DNA of 64,000 nucleotides, from assembly GCF_900106565.1 (NCBI RefSeq), contig NZ_FNNJ01000002.1:633290-697289 (forward strand), written 5' to 3'. This document shows, piece after piece, positions 28,101 through 36,628 of this stretch. The notes beneath the pieces are model-generated. The model had not been told where the DNA came from. It did no database searches and worked only from the letters and a program-made list of their open reading frames with translations. The translations under genes were made by a program, and so were the position numbers. This DNA comes from Lutibacter oricola. Lineage in GTDB: Bacteria > Bacteroidota > Bacteroidia > Flavobacteriales > Flavobacteriaceae. The first letter of the stretch is position 1, and every line of letters begins with the position of its first letter.

Positions 28101-29208
28101 CTTCAACATATAAATTTTTAAAATAAACATTGTTTTGTAATGATGGATATTGATTTTGATTTGGCCTATCTGCTAATTGATAACCATTGGCAACAAATAA
28201 ATCTTCATCTCCATCTAAATCAAAATCGGCAAAAGTTGTTCCCCAAGACCAACCAGTATCATTTACATTTTTTTCGTCTGTATTATTGCTAAAGGTGTTA
28301 TCTCCATTGTTTGTTAATAATACGTTTTCATTAATTGCGGTAATAAATAAATCGAAAAATCCATCTTTATTATAATCACCTATGGCAATACCCATATCGT
28401 TAATTCCACTATCTAAACCATAATTACTAGCTTCTTCTTTAAACCCTGTACCATTTTCGTTTATAAAAAGACTATTTCTTTCAAAATCATTAGATACATA
28501 CAAATCCATCCAACCATCATTATTAAAATCGAATGGTAAAGCCATATATGAAAACTTTACGTTTTTAATTCCAAAATCTTCTGTTACATCTTTAAAAGTT
28601 CCGTTTCCATTATTTAAATAAAAATAGTTATTATCGCATTCGCCCCATTCAGAAATATAAACATCTAAAAAACCATCGTTATTTACATCGAACCAAGTAG
28701 AAGTTGTATTTCTACAATAGTTTACCTCTTTTATTCCAGCACTTGCTGTAACATCTACAAATGTTCCATCGCCTTGGTTATGAAATAATTGCACTTTATA
28801 AGAATGCGTAAAAAACAAATCTGGATAACCATCATTGTCATAATCTCCCCAAGAAACTCCGTGCTTAAAACCATTTAATCCATCGTATTTTTCAGAATCT
28901 ATTGTGGAATCTAATAGGTTAATTAAACCAGAACCACTTGTAACATCTGTAAATGTTCCATTGTTATTGTTTTTCAATAATTTACTATGGCTTTCCTCTA
29001 CACCTTCTTCATCTTTTGCTTTTGCAACCACAAACATGTCTAAATCACCATCATTATCAAAATCTGCTACAGCTACACCACTGTTTTTCTTTAAAAAACC
29101 TAAATCGGCAACATTTTCAATACGTTCAAAATTTTGGCTATATAAATAATTTGAAATACAAATACACACTATAAAAAATAGCGGTTTTAAAAATTTAAAA
29201 TAAGTCAT
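25168..29208 (-). CDS. Secreted FG-GAP/UnbV protein fused to a vanadium-haloperoxidase-like domain, T9SS substrate
   Basis: A 1346-residue secreted protein. In order: signal peptide (cleavage near NYLYSQ); FG-GAP/VCBS repeats with calcium motifs such as DFDNDGDLD and DYDNDGYPD (about 35-420); an ASPIC/UnbV domain (about 440-520, LQAVHFGLGD, INWPSG); a Cys-containing linker with GCTDPNSCNYNPDA; a PAP2/vanadium-haloperoxidase-like domain (about 645-1250); and a type A T9SS sorting domain (YPNPTQTDN to the end). The vanadate or phosphate site looks intact: Lys about 1052 and Arg about 1059 (KGWYDFIRP), SGH at about 1160-1162, Arg about 1225 and His about 1231 (SRIWGGIHPPADD). It may be a haloperoxidase or a phosphatase; sequence alone does not decide. 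Confidence 0.87.
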   Translation of the reverse strand: MTYFKFLKPLFFIVCICISNYLYSQNFERIENVADLGFLKKNSGVAVADFDNDGDLDMFVVAKAKDEEGVEESHSKLLKNNNNGTFTDVTSGSGLINLLDSTIDSEKYDGLNGFKHGVSWGDYDNDGYPDLFFTHSYKVQLFHNQGDGTFVDVTASAGIKEVNYCRNTTSTWFDVNNDGFLDVYISEWGECDNNYFYLNNGNGTFKDVTEDFGIKNVKFSYMALPFDFNNDGWMDLYVSNDFERNSLFINENGTGFKEEASNYGLDSGINDMGIAIGDYNKDGFFDLFITAINENVLLTNNGDNTFSNNTDEKNVNDTGWSWGTTFADFDLDGDEDLFVANGYQLADRPNQNQYPSLQNNVYFKNLYVEGDATFSNQEGISNLDETTISVSSMPFDYDNDGDLDLYVTNSDRVSYFYENKTINNNQPVDKNWFKVSLEGTTSNRDAIGTTLILKTNKETLKRYYTGVSLLSQSLQAVHFGLGDATEIIELEINWPSGIKETFNALEVNKLIKVKEGEGFEVEEEEEVIKLEGCTDPNSCNYNPDAVVDNGSCTYLESKSIQGSITSGYFKTEEYSYPNTAGSTYKWHVEGGVLLEGQGTNSIKIKWELDKKGYISVIETSSSCSSELVELEVELKASNLPDKNSIARIWNEALLTAIRGDYARPTVHARNLFHTSIAMYDAWAIYSEEARTYLIGNEVHNFNSSFNGFSTEEPIEEARNKTISYAVYRLLNHRFKNAPKFQNSKEIFDLIMEEYGYDISFVSTDYSKGNSAALGNFIAETIINYGFTDNSRERFTYQNAFYKPVNEALAPKIPGNKNVTDPNRWQPLSLDQFIDQSGNLIEGTTPDFLSPEWGAVSPFSLTSEEKSIFTRNGNEYSVYHYIDGPPQLDLLQDTKLSNAYKWGFNLVSIWGAHLDPTDGVMWDISPKSIGNIDSNDFPESYDNYNNFYNETIGGDIGTGYSINPITNTPYKEQQVPRGDYARVLAEFWADGPDSETPPGHWFTLLNYVNDHELIVKKLNGKGEVLGALEWDVKSYFLMGGTMHDAAITAWGIKGWYDFIRPISAIRYMAELGQSTDASKENYHIAGIPLKEGFVEVVEENDPLAGKEGEHIGKIKVYSWRGHDFIENPVEDTAGVGWILAEYWWPYQRPSFVTPPFAGFVSGHSTYSRAAAEVMTLLTGSEYFPGGMGEFLAKKDEFLVFEKGPSVDVKLQWATYRDASDQCSLSRIWGGIHPPADDIPGRKVGEILGVNAFDYGIQYFSGKELQQSVENSTISFVYPNPTQTDNVYINNTKASDVFWLGDMKGTSIPIKTVHNTSTNITELKSQINLSTGVYILKINNETKMLVKQ

Positions 29209-29362
29209 TGGTTAGTAAAATTGTAATCGTTCTTTTTCTTTTTTTAATTTTGCAATTACAATATATTAATTTTCAATAAAGTAGGCGTTTAAAAAACTAA
29301 TAAATACTGTTTATTCTATAATTTTTAAACATATGATAAATGATATAATTAAAATTTGTGAT

Positions 29363-29370
29363 TATCTTTG
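29363..29370 (+). promoter_or_regulatory. Promoter -7 box upstream of uvrA
   Basis: TATCTTTG matches TAnnTTTG and ends 26 bp before the uvrA start. No clear TTG -33 element at the usual distance is seen. Confidence 0.45.
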
Positions 29371-29396
29371 CAGCTATTCATTTTTTTAGAGTATAA

Positions 29397-32177
29397 ATGA
29401 CAAAAAATATAGCTGCATTAGATCCAAAAGAAAACATTTTAATTAAAGGTGCCAAACTTCATAATTTAAAAGATATTGATGTTGCTATACCTAGAAATAA
29501 ATTAGTTGTTATAACTGGTTTATCTGGCTCGGGAAAATCTAGTTTAGCTTTTGACACACTATTTGCTGAAGGACAACGTAGATATGTTGAAAGCTTATCA
29601 TCTTACGCACGTCAGTTTTTAGGTAGATTAAATAAACCTAAAGTAGATTATATTAAAGGAATTGCACCTGCAATTGCTATTGAACAAAAAGTAAACTCTA
29701 CCAATCCTCGTTCAACCGTAGGTACTTCAACAGAAATTTATGACTACTTAAAATTGCTGTATGCCAGAATTGGTAAAACTTACTCTCCAGTTTCTGGAAA
29801 AGAAGTAAAAAAACATACTGTTACTGATGTTTTAAATTTTATAAAAGAAATTGAGCTAAAAAGTAAATTGTTGTTATTAGCTCCAGTACATATTCCAGAA
29901 GATAGAAATGTGTTGCAAACCTTAAAAATACTTGCACAACAAGGGTATGCTCGTATTAAGTATAAAGGTGAAATTTTACGAATTGAAGAAATTGAAAAAG
30001 AGATTGAACGTGATTTTTATCTAGTTATAGATCGTATTGTTGTTAAGGATGATGAAGATTTTTTCAATCGGTTAGGTGATGCTATTCAAACTGCTTTTTT
30101 TGAAGGTAAAGGAGAATGTATTATTGAAGAGTTAGCAACAAATAAAGAAACTCTTTTTAATAACAAATTCGAATTAGATGGTATTCAGTTTTTAGAACCC
30201 AATACGCATTTATTTAGTTTCAATAACCCATATGGAGCTTGTCCTAAGTGCGAAGGTTACGGAAATGTAATTGGTGTTGACGAAGAATTAGTAATACCAA
30301 ATACTTCACTTTCTATATTAGACAATGCTATTTTACCTTGGAAATCCGATTCATTCAAAAAATACAAAGCAGATTTAATTAACAATGCTTACGATTTAGG
30401 AATTTCGGTACACAAACCTTGGTTTGAGCTTTCCGAAGAACATAAACAACTCATTTGGGATGGAAATGATTCTTTTGATGGTTTACACGATTTTTTCAAA
30501 CATTTAGAAGAAAAAAGTTACAAAATTCAATATCGAGTAATGCTTTCTCGTTACAGAGGTAAAACTAAATGTACTGCTTGTAATGGTAAACGATTAAGAG
30601 AAGAAACTAACAATATTAAAGTTGGTGGTAAACATATAAATAACCTTGTTGACCTTCCTTTAGATGAATTGGCTCAGTTTTTTAAGCAATTAAAACTTAA
30701 TACCTACGATGCTGACATTGCAAAAAGGTTGTTAGTTGAAATTAACAATAGATTGCAGTTTTTAAATGATGTTGGTTTAAAGTATTTAACCTTAAACAGA
30801 ACATCAAACACACTTTCTGGTGGTGAAAGTCAACGAATTAATTTAGCAACTTCTTTAGGTAGTAGTTTGGTTGGCTCTATGTATATTTTAGATGAACCAA
30901 GCATTGGTTTACACCCAAAAGATACTGAACGTTTAATTAAAGTTTTAAAAGATTTACGAGATTTAGGTAATACCGTAATTGTGGTAGAACACGATGAAGA
31001 TATTATGAAAGCTTCAGACGTAATTATTGATATAGGACCTGAAGCTGGTACTTATGGTGGTGAAATTGTTGCTGAAGGTACATTTAATGATATTTTAAAA
31101 AGTAATTCGTTAACAGCTCAATATTTAAATGAAAAGCTAAAAATTGAAGTTCCTAAAAAACGTAGAAAATATACCAACGTAATTAAAGTTGTTGGAGCTA
31201 GAGAAAATAATTTAAAAAATGTAGACGCTACTTTTCCTTTAAACACATTAACTGTTGTTACAGGAGTTTCTGGAAGTGGAAAAAGTACTTTAGTTAGTAA
31301 AATATTATACCCTGCAGTTCAAAAAGTTGTTGGTGGTTATGGCGAAAAAGTTGGTCAGTTTACTGAGCTTCAAGGAAATGCCGACAAAGTTGAACATATA
31401 GAATTTATCAATCAGAATCCAATTGGACGTTCAAGCAGGTCGAACCCCGTTACTTATGTAAAAGCATACGATGATATTAGAGCTTTATTTGCTTCAGAAA
31501 AGCTTTCGAAAATTAGAAACTACCAACCTAAACATTTCTCTTTTAATGTTGAAGGTGGGCGTTGCGAAAAATGTAAAGGTGAAGGTGAAGTAACTATAGA
31601 AATGCAATTTATGGCAGATGTACATTTAGAATGCGACATTTGTAAAGGAAAACGATTTAAAAAAGAAGTTCTTGAGGTTAAAGTTCACGACAAATCTATA
31701 AATGACATTCTTAATAGCACCATAGATGATGCTATTGCTTTTTTTACCGAACATAACGAAACTAAAATTGTAAAAAAACTAAAACCTTTACAAGATGTAG
31801 GTTTAGGGTATGTTACTTTAGGTCAGTCTTCTTCTACCCTTTCGGGTGGTGAAGCACAACGAATTAAATTAGCTTCGTTTTTGGTAAAAGGATCAAGACA
31901 AAGTAAATCTTTATTTATTTTTGATGAACCAACTACTGGGTTACATTTTCACGATATTCAAAAATTATTGAACTCATTTAATGCTTTAATCGATAACGGA
32001 CATTCTATAATTGTAATAGAACACAATATAGATTTAATTAAATGTGCCGATTATATTATTGATCTAGGTAAAGAAGGTGGTAAAAATGGTGGTAATATTA
32101 CTTTTGAAGGATTACCTGAAGATTTAATAAATGTTAAAGAATCTTACACTGCTCCTTATTTGAAAGAAAAACTATAA
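29397..32177 (+). CDS. uvrA: Excinuclease ABC subunit UvrA
   Basis: A 926-residue damage-sensing ATPase of nucleotide excision repair. It has two ABC modules: Walker A sites GLSGSGKSS (about 41) and GVSGSGKST (about 620), and two signatures LSGGESQR and LSGGEAQR. Zinc-binding pairs are CPKC with CTAC in the first module and CEKC with CDIC in the second. The DNA-binding QFMADVHLEC segment is present. It stands alone with its own promoter and terminator. Length is normal. Confidence 0.97.
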   Translation: MTKNIAALDPKENILIKGAKLHNLKDIDVAIPRNKLVVITGLSGSGKSSLAFDTLFAEGQRRYVESLSSYARQFLGRLNKPKVDYIKGIAPAIAIEQKVNSTNPRSTVGTSTEIYDYLKLLYARIGKTYSPVSGKEVKKHTVTDVLNFIKEIELKSKLLLLAPVHIPEDRNVLQTLKILAQQGYARIKYKGEILRIEEIEKEIERDFYLVIDRIVVKDDEDFFNRLGDAIQTAFFEGKGECIIEELATNKETLFNNKFELDGIQFLEPNTHLFSFNNPYGACPKCEGYGNVIGVDEELVIPNTSLSILDNAILPWKSDSFKKYKADLINNAYDLGISVHKPWFELSEEHKQLIWDGNDSFDGLHDFFKHLEEKSYKIQYRVMLSRYRGKTKCTACNGKRLREETNNIKVGGKHINNLVDLPLDELAQFFKQLKLNTYDADIAKRLLVEINNRLQFLNDVGLKYLTLNRTSNTLSGGESQRINLATSLGSSLVGSMYILDEPSIGLHPKDTERLIKVLKDLRDLGNTVIVVEHDEDIMKASDVIIDIGPEAGTYGGEIVAEGTFNDILKSNSLTAQYLNEKLKIEVPKKRRKYTNVIKVVGARENNLKNVDATFPLNTLTVVTGVSGSGKSTLVSKILYPAVQKVVGGYGEKVGQFTELQGNADKVEHIEFINQNPIGRSSRSNPVTYVKAYDDIRALFASEKLSKIRNYQPKHFSFNVEGGRCEKCKGEGEVTIEMQFMADVHLECDICKGKRFKKEVLEVKVHDKSINDILNSTIDDAIAFFTEHNETKIVKKLKPLQDVGLGYVTLGQSSSTLSGGEAQRIKLASFLVKGSRQSKSLFIFDEPTTGLHFHDIQKLLNSFNALIDNGHSIIVIEHNIDLIKCADYIIDLGKEGGKNGGNITFEGLPEDLINVKESYTAPYLKEKL

Positions 32178-32182
32178 ATAAA

Positions 32183-32213
32183 AAGGCTTTGAGAAATTCT
32201 CAAAGCCTTTTTT
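32183..32213 (+). terminator. Bidirectional terminator between uvrA and the TPR gene
   Basis: AAGGCTTTGAGA and TCTCAAAGCCTT form a perfect 12-bp stem with a 3-base loop, followed by TTTTT. It separates the convergent uvrA and TPR genes and has A/T tracts on both sides. Confidence 0.88.
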
Positions 32214-32231
32214 TAAATATGTTGTATGGTT

Positions 32232-32909
32232 TTACTTTTCAGCATTTAGCGTTGTTAATTTACTTTTTGCTAAAACAAACTCAGGAAATAACGTTACTGC
32301 TCTTTCAAAACTAGCTTTTGCTTCCGTATTTTTCTTTAAATTCATTTCTACAATTCCTTGTAAATAAGCAATGGCAGCTTTTAAATTTACATTTTGAGTA
32401 TAGTTTTTATTTACCTGAAAATTTACTGTTATTTTCCCCGTATCAGGTAAACCATCTGCTTTTCTAACCATTGCAAAAGCTTCATCAAACTTATTTAACG
32501 CTAACTGTAAACCAGCTATTTTATATGCGTGGTAATTATTGTTTGAAGTTGATAATAAATCTGTATAAATTTCAATCGATTTTTCTAAAGCACCCATTTG
32601 CTCTAAAGAAACCGCACTCATTTCTAAAAAATTTTTATCCCCTTTTTTAGTTTTTAAAATATCATTCGAAACTAAAAAACAAGAAACATAATTTCTATTG
32701 TTAAAATACATATAAGCTAAACTATCCTTGTATGTGCTTGTTTCACCTTCCAAAGCAATTATAGAATACATAGCACTTGCCGCTACAGCTTTATCATTAT
32801 ATGCTAAAGCTTGTTTTAATTTTTGTTTTTCAACTTCAATATTTGTAGTTGTTTGTGCAATTGCCGTTACAGTAATTAAAAAAGTGAAAATATAAATTAA
32901 CTGTTTCAT
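32232..32909 (-). CDS. Tetratricopeptide-repeat exported protein
   Basis: A 225-residue protein with a signal peptide (cleavage near AIAQT), so periplasmic. It is helical throughout, with TPR-like pairs, for example SIEIYTDLLSTSNNNYHAYK, LQLALNKFDEAFAMVRKADG and KKNTEAKASFERAVTLFPEF. TPR proteins act as scaffolds; partners here are unknown. It is followed on the minus strand by the uvrA-side terminator. Confidence 0.75.
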   Translation of the reverse strand: MKQLIYIFTFLITVTAIAQTTTNIEVEKQKLKQALAYNDKAVAASAMYSIIALEGETSTYKDSLAYMYFNNRNYVSCFLVSNDILKTKKGDKNFLEMSAVSLEQMGALEKSIEIYTDLLSTSNNNYHAYKIAGLQLALNKFDEAFAMVRKADGLPDTGKITVNFQVNKNYTQNVNLKAAIAYLQGIVEMNLKKNTEAKASFERAVTLFPEFVLAKSKLTTLNAEK

Positions 32910-32982
32910 TGATTTGTGTTTTTAAAATTCTAATGTAAATCTATTAAATTAATCTGATAATTTGGTTAATATAATCACAATA

Positions 32983-34014
32983 CTATTGAGATAGTATCGC
33001 TTTATTTATCTTTTTAATCAGTCCAGGACCTTCATAAATAAAGCCTGTATAAATTTGAACCAAATCAGCACCTGCATTTAATTTTTCAATAGCATCTGCT
33101 GCAGAATGTATACCACCTACACCTATAATTGGAAATGCTTTATTAGATTTTGAAGAAAGGTACTGAATAACCTTTGTGCTTCTATCTTTAACTGGTTTAC
33201 CGCTTAAACCTCCATTACCAATAGCGTTCAATTGTTCTTTTGAAGCTTTTAAACCTTCTCTATTTACAGATGTATTAGACGCTATTACTCCATCAATTTT
33301 GGTTTCTGCAACTAATTCAATTATTTCATCTAACTGAACATCATTTAAATCTGGTGCAATTTTTAAAACAATTGGTTTTTGATTTTCAAAAGCATTGTTT
33401 GCGTTTTGAACCGCTGTAATTAATTCAATTAAATAATCTTTATCGGTTAATTTAGCGTGACTACCTACATTTGGACAACTAACATTTAATACAAAATAAT
33501 CTACATACGGATGTAATGCGTTAAAACACTCTAAATAGTCTTTTGTATAAGCATCTGGCATTGTAGCAGTATTTTTACCAATATTACCTCCAATAATAAT
33601 TTTGCCTTTATTTCCTTTTAATTTTTCAATAGCAGCTTCTAATCCGTTATTATTAAACCCCATTCTATTAATTAAAGCATTATCTGCTTTTAATCTAAAA
33701 ATTCTTTTTTTAGGGTTTCCTGCTTGTGCTTTTGGAGTTACTGTACCAATTTCAACAAAACCAAAACCAAAGTTTGAAAGCTCATTAAACAACACTGCAT
33801 TTTTATCAAATCCTGCAGCTAAACCAACCGGATTCTTAAATTTTAATCCAAATAATTCTCTCTCTAAGCTTTTATCGTTTATTTGATACAGGCTTCTAAA
33901 AATAGCTGAAACACCTGGTATTTTAGATAAAAAACGAATTAATGAAAATGTAAAATGATGAATTTTTTCTGGATCGAAAAGAAAAAAGAAAGGACGAATT
34001 AAACTCTTGTACAT
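32983..34014 (-). CDS. pyrD: Dihydroorotate dehydrogenase (quinone), class 2
   Basis: A 343-residue membrane-associated flavoenzyme that oxidises dihydroorotate to orotate in pyrimidine synthesis, passing electrons to quinone. I choose ATG 34014 ([20 protein letters not shown]) because the class 2 membrane-binding helix normally starts so; an ATG 18 bp upstream is possible. FMN and active-site motifs are [22 protein letters not shown] (catalytic Ser region), [10 protein letters not shown], and [11 protein letters not shown]. Upstream lies the pheT terminator. Confidence 0.94.
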   Translation of the reverse strand: MYKSLIRPFFFLFDPEKIHHFTFSLIRFLSKIPGVSAIFRSLYQINDKSLERELFGLKFKNPVGLAAGFDKNAVLFNELSNFGFGFVEIGTVTPKAQAGNPKKRIFRLKADNALINRMGFNNNGLEAAIEKLKGNKGKIIIGGNIGKNTATMPDAYTKDYLECFNALHPYVDYFVLNVSCPNVGSHAKLTDKDYLIELITAVQNANNAFENQKPIVLKIAPDLNDVQLDEIIELVAETKIDGVIASNTSVNREGLKASKEQLNAIGNGGLSGKPVKDRSTKVIQYLSSKSNKAFPIIGVGGIHSAADAIEKLNAGADLVQIYTGFIYEGPGLIKKINKAILSQ

Positions 34015-34037
34015 AAACGTATATTTCTGCAATATTA

Positions 34038-34072
34038 AAAAAAAGCCTTTAGAATATATCTAAAGGCTTTAA
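34038..34072 (-). terminator. Terminator after pheT
   Basis: AAAGCCTTTAGA and TCTAAAGGCTTT pair over 12 bp (34042-34070), followed on the minus strand by eight T residues. It lies about 10 bp past the pheT stop. Confidence 0.88.
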
Positions 34073-34080
34073 AATTATTT

Positions 34081-36507
34081 TTATCTAAGCGTGGCACCTA
34101 CATTCTTTTCAAATGTTTGCTGCAGCTTTTTCATTATTTTATCAATTTGTTTATCATTTAATGTTTTGTTTTCATCTTGCAATAAAAAACTAAGTGCATA
34201 AGACTTTTTGCCTTCAGCTAACTTATCACCTTCATAAACATCAAATAAATCTACATCTTTCAATAAATTCTTTTCAGCTTGGAAAGCTAAATTATATAAT
34301 TCTTTAAAAGTAGTTTCTTTATCAACTAGTAAAGCAAAATCTCTTTTAACAGCAGGGAATTTTGGCAAACCAGCAATTTTAATACTTGTTTTACCTCCTA
34401 CTTTTAAAACATTATCCCAATTAAAATCAGCAAATAATACTTCTTGCTTAATTCCAAAGGTTTTATTTATTGATCGCTTTACAACACCTAAATCTACTAG
34501 TTTAATTTTTCCTAAACTTAATGTAATTCCTTCAGAAAACACATCGTTTTTAGTTGGTGTTACTTTTACTTTTGAAATACCTAAACGTTGTAACATTGTT
34601 TCAACAATTCCTTTTAAATAAAAGAATTCTGAAGTTTTTTGAGGTGTATTCCAACTGTCTTTTGTTCTATTACCAGAAACAAATAAAGTTAAATGTTTTT
34701 GCTCGCTATAACCGCTTTCAAACTTGTGGTATGTTTTTCCAAATTCGAAAAACTTTAATGAACCATTTTTACGATTTACATTATAAATTACAGACTCTAA
34801 ACCACTAAATAACAACGACTGACGCATAACACCTAAATCACTACTTAAAGGATTTAACATTGCTACATTATGTTCTTCACTTAAATTATCTGTTAAATTT
34901 AAATACTCTGGCTTAGTTAAAGAATTAGCCATTGTTTCATTAAAACCTTGTGCAATTAATTGGTTTGCAACAACATTTTCAATTTTAACGCCATCAAACT
35001 CAGATAAAGAAATAGATGTATTTAATTTGTGAGAAAACTCTACATTATTATAACCGTAAACTCTTAAAATTTCTTCAATAACATCTGCCTCACGTGTAAC
35101 ATCTACTCTATATGATGGTACTGTTAATCCTAAACCTCCATCAGTAACACTATTTACTTTAATATCTAGTGATGCTAAAATATTTTTAACCGTTTCTCTT
35201 GGAATTTCAGCACCAATTAAACGATCCATTTTTTCAAAAGAAAGAAAAACTTCAAAATCTGCAATTTTTGAAGGATATAAATCTATTAATTCAGATGAAA
35301 CTTTACCACCAGCAACTTCAATAATTAAATTTGCTGCCCTTTTTAAAGCATATTCAGTAAAATTAGCGTCAATTCCTCTCTCAAATCTAAAAGATGCATC
35401 AGTATTTAACGCATGTCTTTTTGCAGTTTTACGAACAGAAACAGGGTTAAAATATGCACTTTCTAAAAATATAGAAGTTGTATTTTTTGTAACACCAGAA
35501 TCTATACCACCAAATACTCCGGCAATACACATTGGTTCTTCGTTACCATTACAAATCATTAAATCTTCTTCGTGTAACTCACGTTCTACCTCATCTAAAG
35601 TTGTAAATTTAGTACCTGAAGGTAATGTTTTAACAATTACTTTATTACCTTTTACTTTAGCAGCATCAAAGGCGTGTAATGGTTGTCCTAATTCGTGTAA
35701 CACATAATTAGTAACATCAACAATATTATTAATTGGAGTTAAACCAATTGCTTTTAATCTATTTTGAATCCATTCTGGAGAGTCTTTCACTTCAATATCT
35801 GAAATAGTAACACCTGCGTAACGTGGTGCCTTTTCACTATCTTCAACAACAACATCAAACTTTAAAGTTCTATCGTCTACATGAAAATCACTTACTGAAG
35901 GTGAAATTAATTCTAAAGAAGTTCCTTGTTGAATCATTCCTGCACGTAAATCACGAGCAGTACCATAATGGCTCATACCATCGGCTCTGTTTGGAGTTAA
36001 TCCAATTTCAAAAACCTCATCTTTTTCAATATTAAAAACCTCAGCAGCAGGTACACCTGCTTCAAGTTCATCATCTAACACCATAATACCGTCGTGACCA
36101 GATCCTAAACCTAATTCATCCTCGGCACATATCATTCCAAAGCTTTCTTCGCCTCTAATTTTTCCTTTTTTAATTTTAAAGCTTTCACCTTTATCATCAT
36201 AAAGAACGGTACCTATTGTTGCAACTGGCACTGTTTGACCTTCGGCTACATTAGGAGCTCCACAAACAATTTGTACAGGAGCTTCTGCACCAATATCTAC
36301 AGTAGTAACACGTAATCTATCTGCATTTGGATGCTGAACACACGTTAAAACTTTACCTACAACAATTCCGGCTAAACTTCCTTTGATAGACTCTACAGTT
36401 TCAATTCCTTCAACTTCAAGCCCTAAATCAGTTAACAATTCTCCTGTTTTTTCGGCTTCCCAATCAACCTTTAAAAATTGTTTTAACCAATTATATGATA
36501 TTTTCAT
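34081..36507 (-). CDS. pheT: Phenylalanine--tRNA ligase beta subunit
   Basis: An 808-residue subunit of the (alpha-beta)2 synthetase. In order: a tRNA-binding EMAP domain (about 40-150; VQIVCGAPNV), the B3/B4 editing domain (about 210-390, with the LHAFDAAKV segment), B5 (about 400-470), the catalytic-like core, and the C-terminal anticodon-binding FDX domain with PAVKRDFALLVD (about 720-808). Length is normal. pheS is not in the window. Confidence 0.96.
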   Translation of the reverse strand: MKISYNWLKQFLKVDWEAEKTGELLTDLGLEVEGIETVESIKGSLAGIVVGKVLTCVQHPNADRLRVTTVDIGAEAPVQIVCGAPNVAEGQTVPVATIGTVLYDDKGESFKIKKGKIRGEESFGMICAEDELGLGSGHDGIMVLDDELEAGVPAAEVFNIEKDEVFEIGLTPNRADGMSHYGTARDLRAGMIQQGTSLELISPSVSDFHVDDRTLKFDVVVEDSEKAPRYAGVTISDIEVKDSPEWIQNRLKAIGLTPINNIVDVTNYVLHELGQPLHAFDAAKVKGNKVIVKTLPSGTKFTTLDEVERELHEEDLMICNGNEEPMCIAGVFGGIDSGVTKNTTSIFLESAYFNPVSVRKTAKRHALNTDASFRFERGIDANFTEYALKRAANLIIEVAGGKVSSELIDLYPSKIADFEVFLSFEKMDRLIGAEIPRETVKNILASLDIKVNSVTDGGLGLTVPSYRVDVTREADVIEEILRVYGYNNVEFSHKLNTSISLSEFDGVKIENVVANQLIAQGFNETMANSLTKPEYLNLTDNLSEEHNVAMLNPLSSDLGVMRQSLLFSGLESVIYNVNRKNGSLKFFEFGKTYHKFESGYSEQKHLTLFVSGNRTKDSWNTPQKTSEFFYLKGIVETMLQRLGISKVKVTPTKNDVFSEGITLSLGKIKLVDLGVVKRSINKTFGIKQEVLFADFNWDNVLKVGGKTSIKIAGLPKFPAVKRDFALLVDKETTFKELYNLAFQAEKNLLKDVDLFDVYEGDKLAEGKKSYALSFLLQDENKTLNDKQIDKIMKKLQQTFEKNVGATLR

Positions 36508-36628
36508 TTATTCTGTTTTTTAAACGAATTGCAAAGATAAACAATAGAACTTGAATGATAAAAATTTGCAGTTAAAAATGACTCAGAAATGTGTCCTATT
36601 TTGAAGAGTTTATACAATTAGTAGAAAA

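Noticed and set aside
28904..29174. Two overlapping plus-strand frames in the FG-GAP gene
   Set aside because: Low-complexity shadows of the calcium-binding repeats on the other strand.
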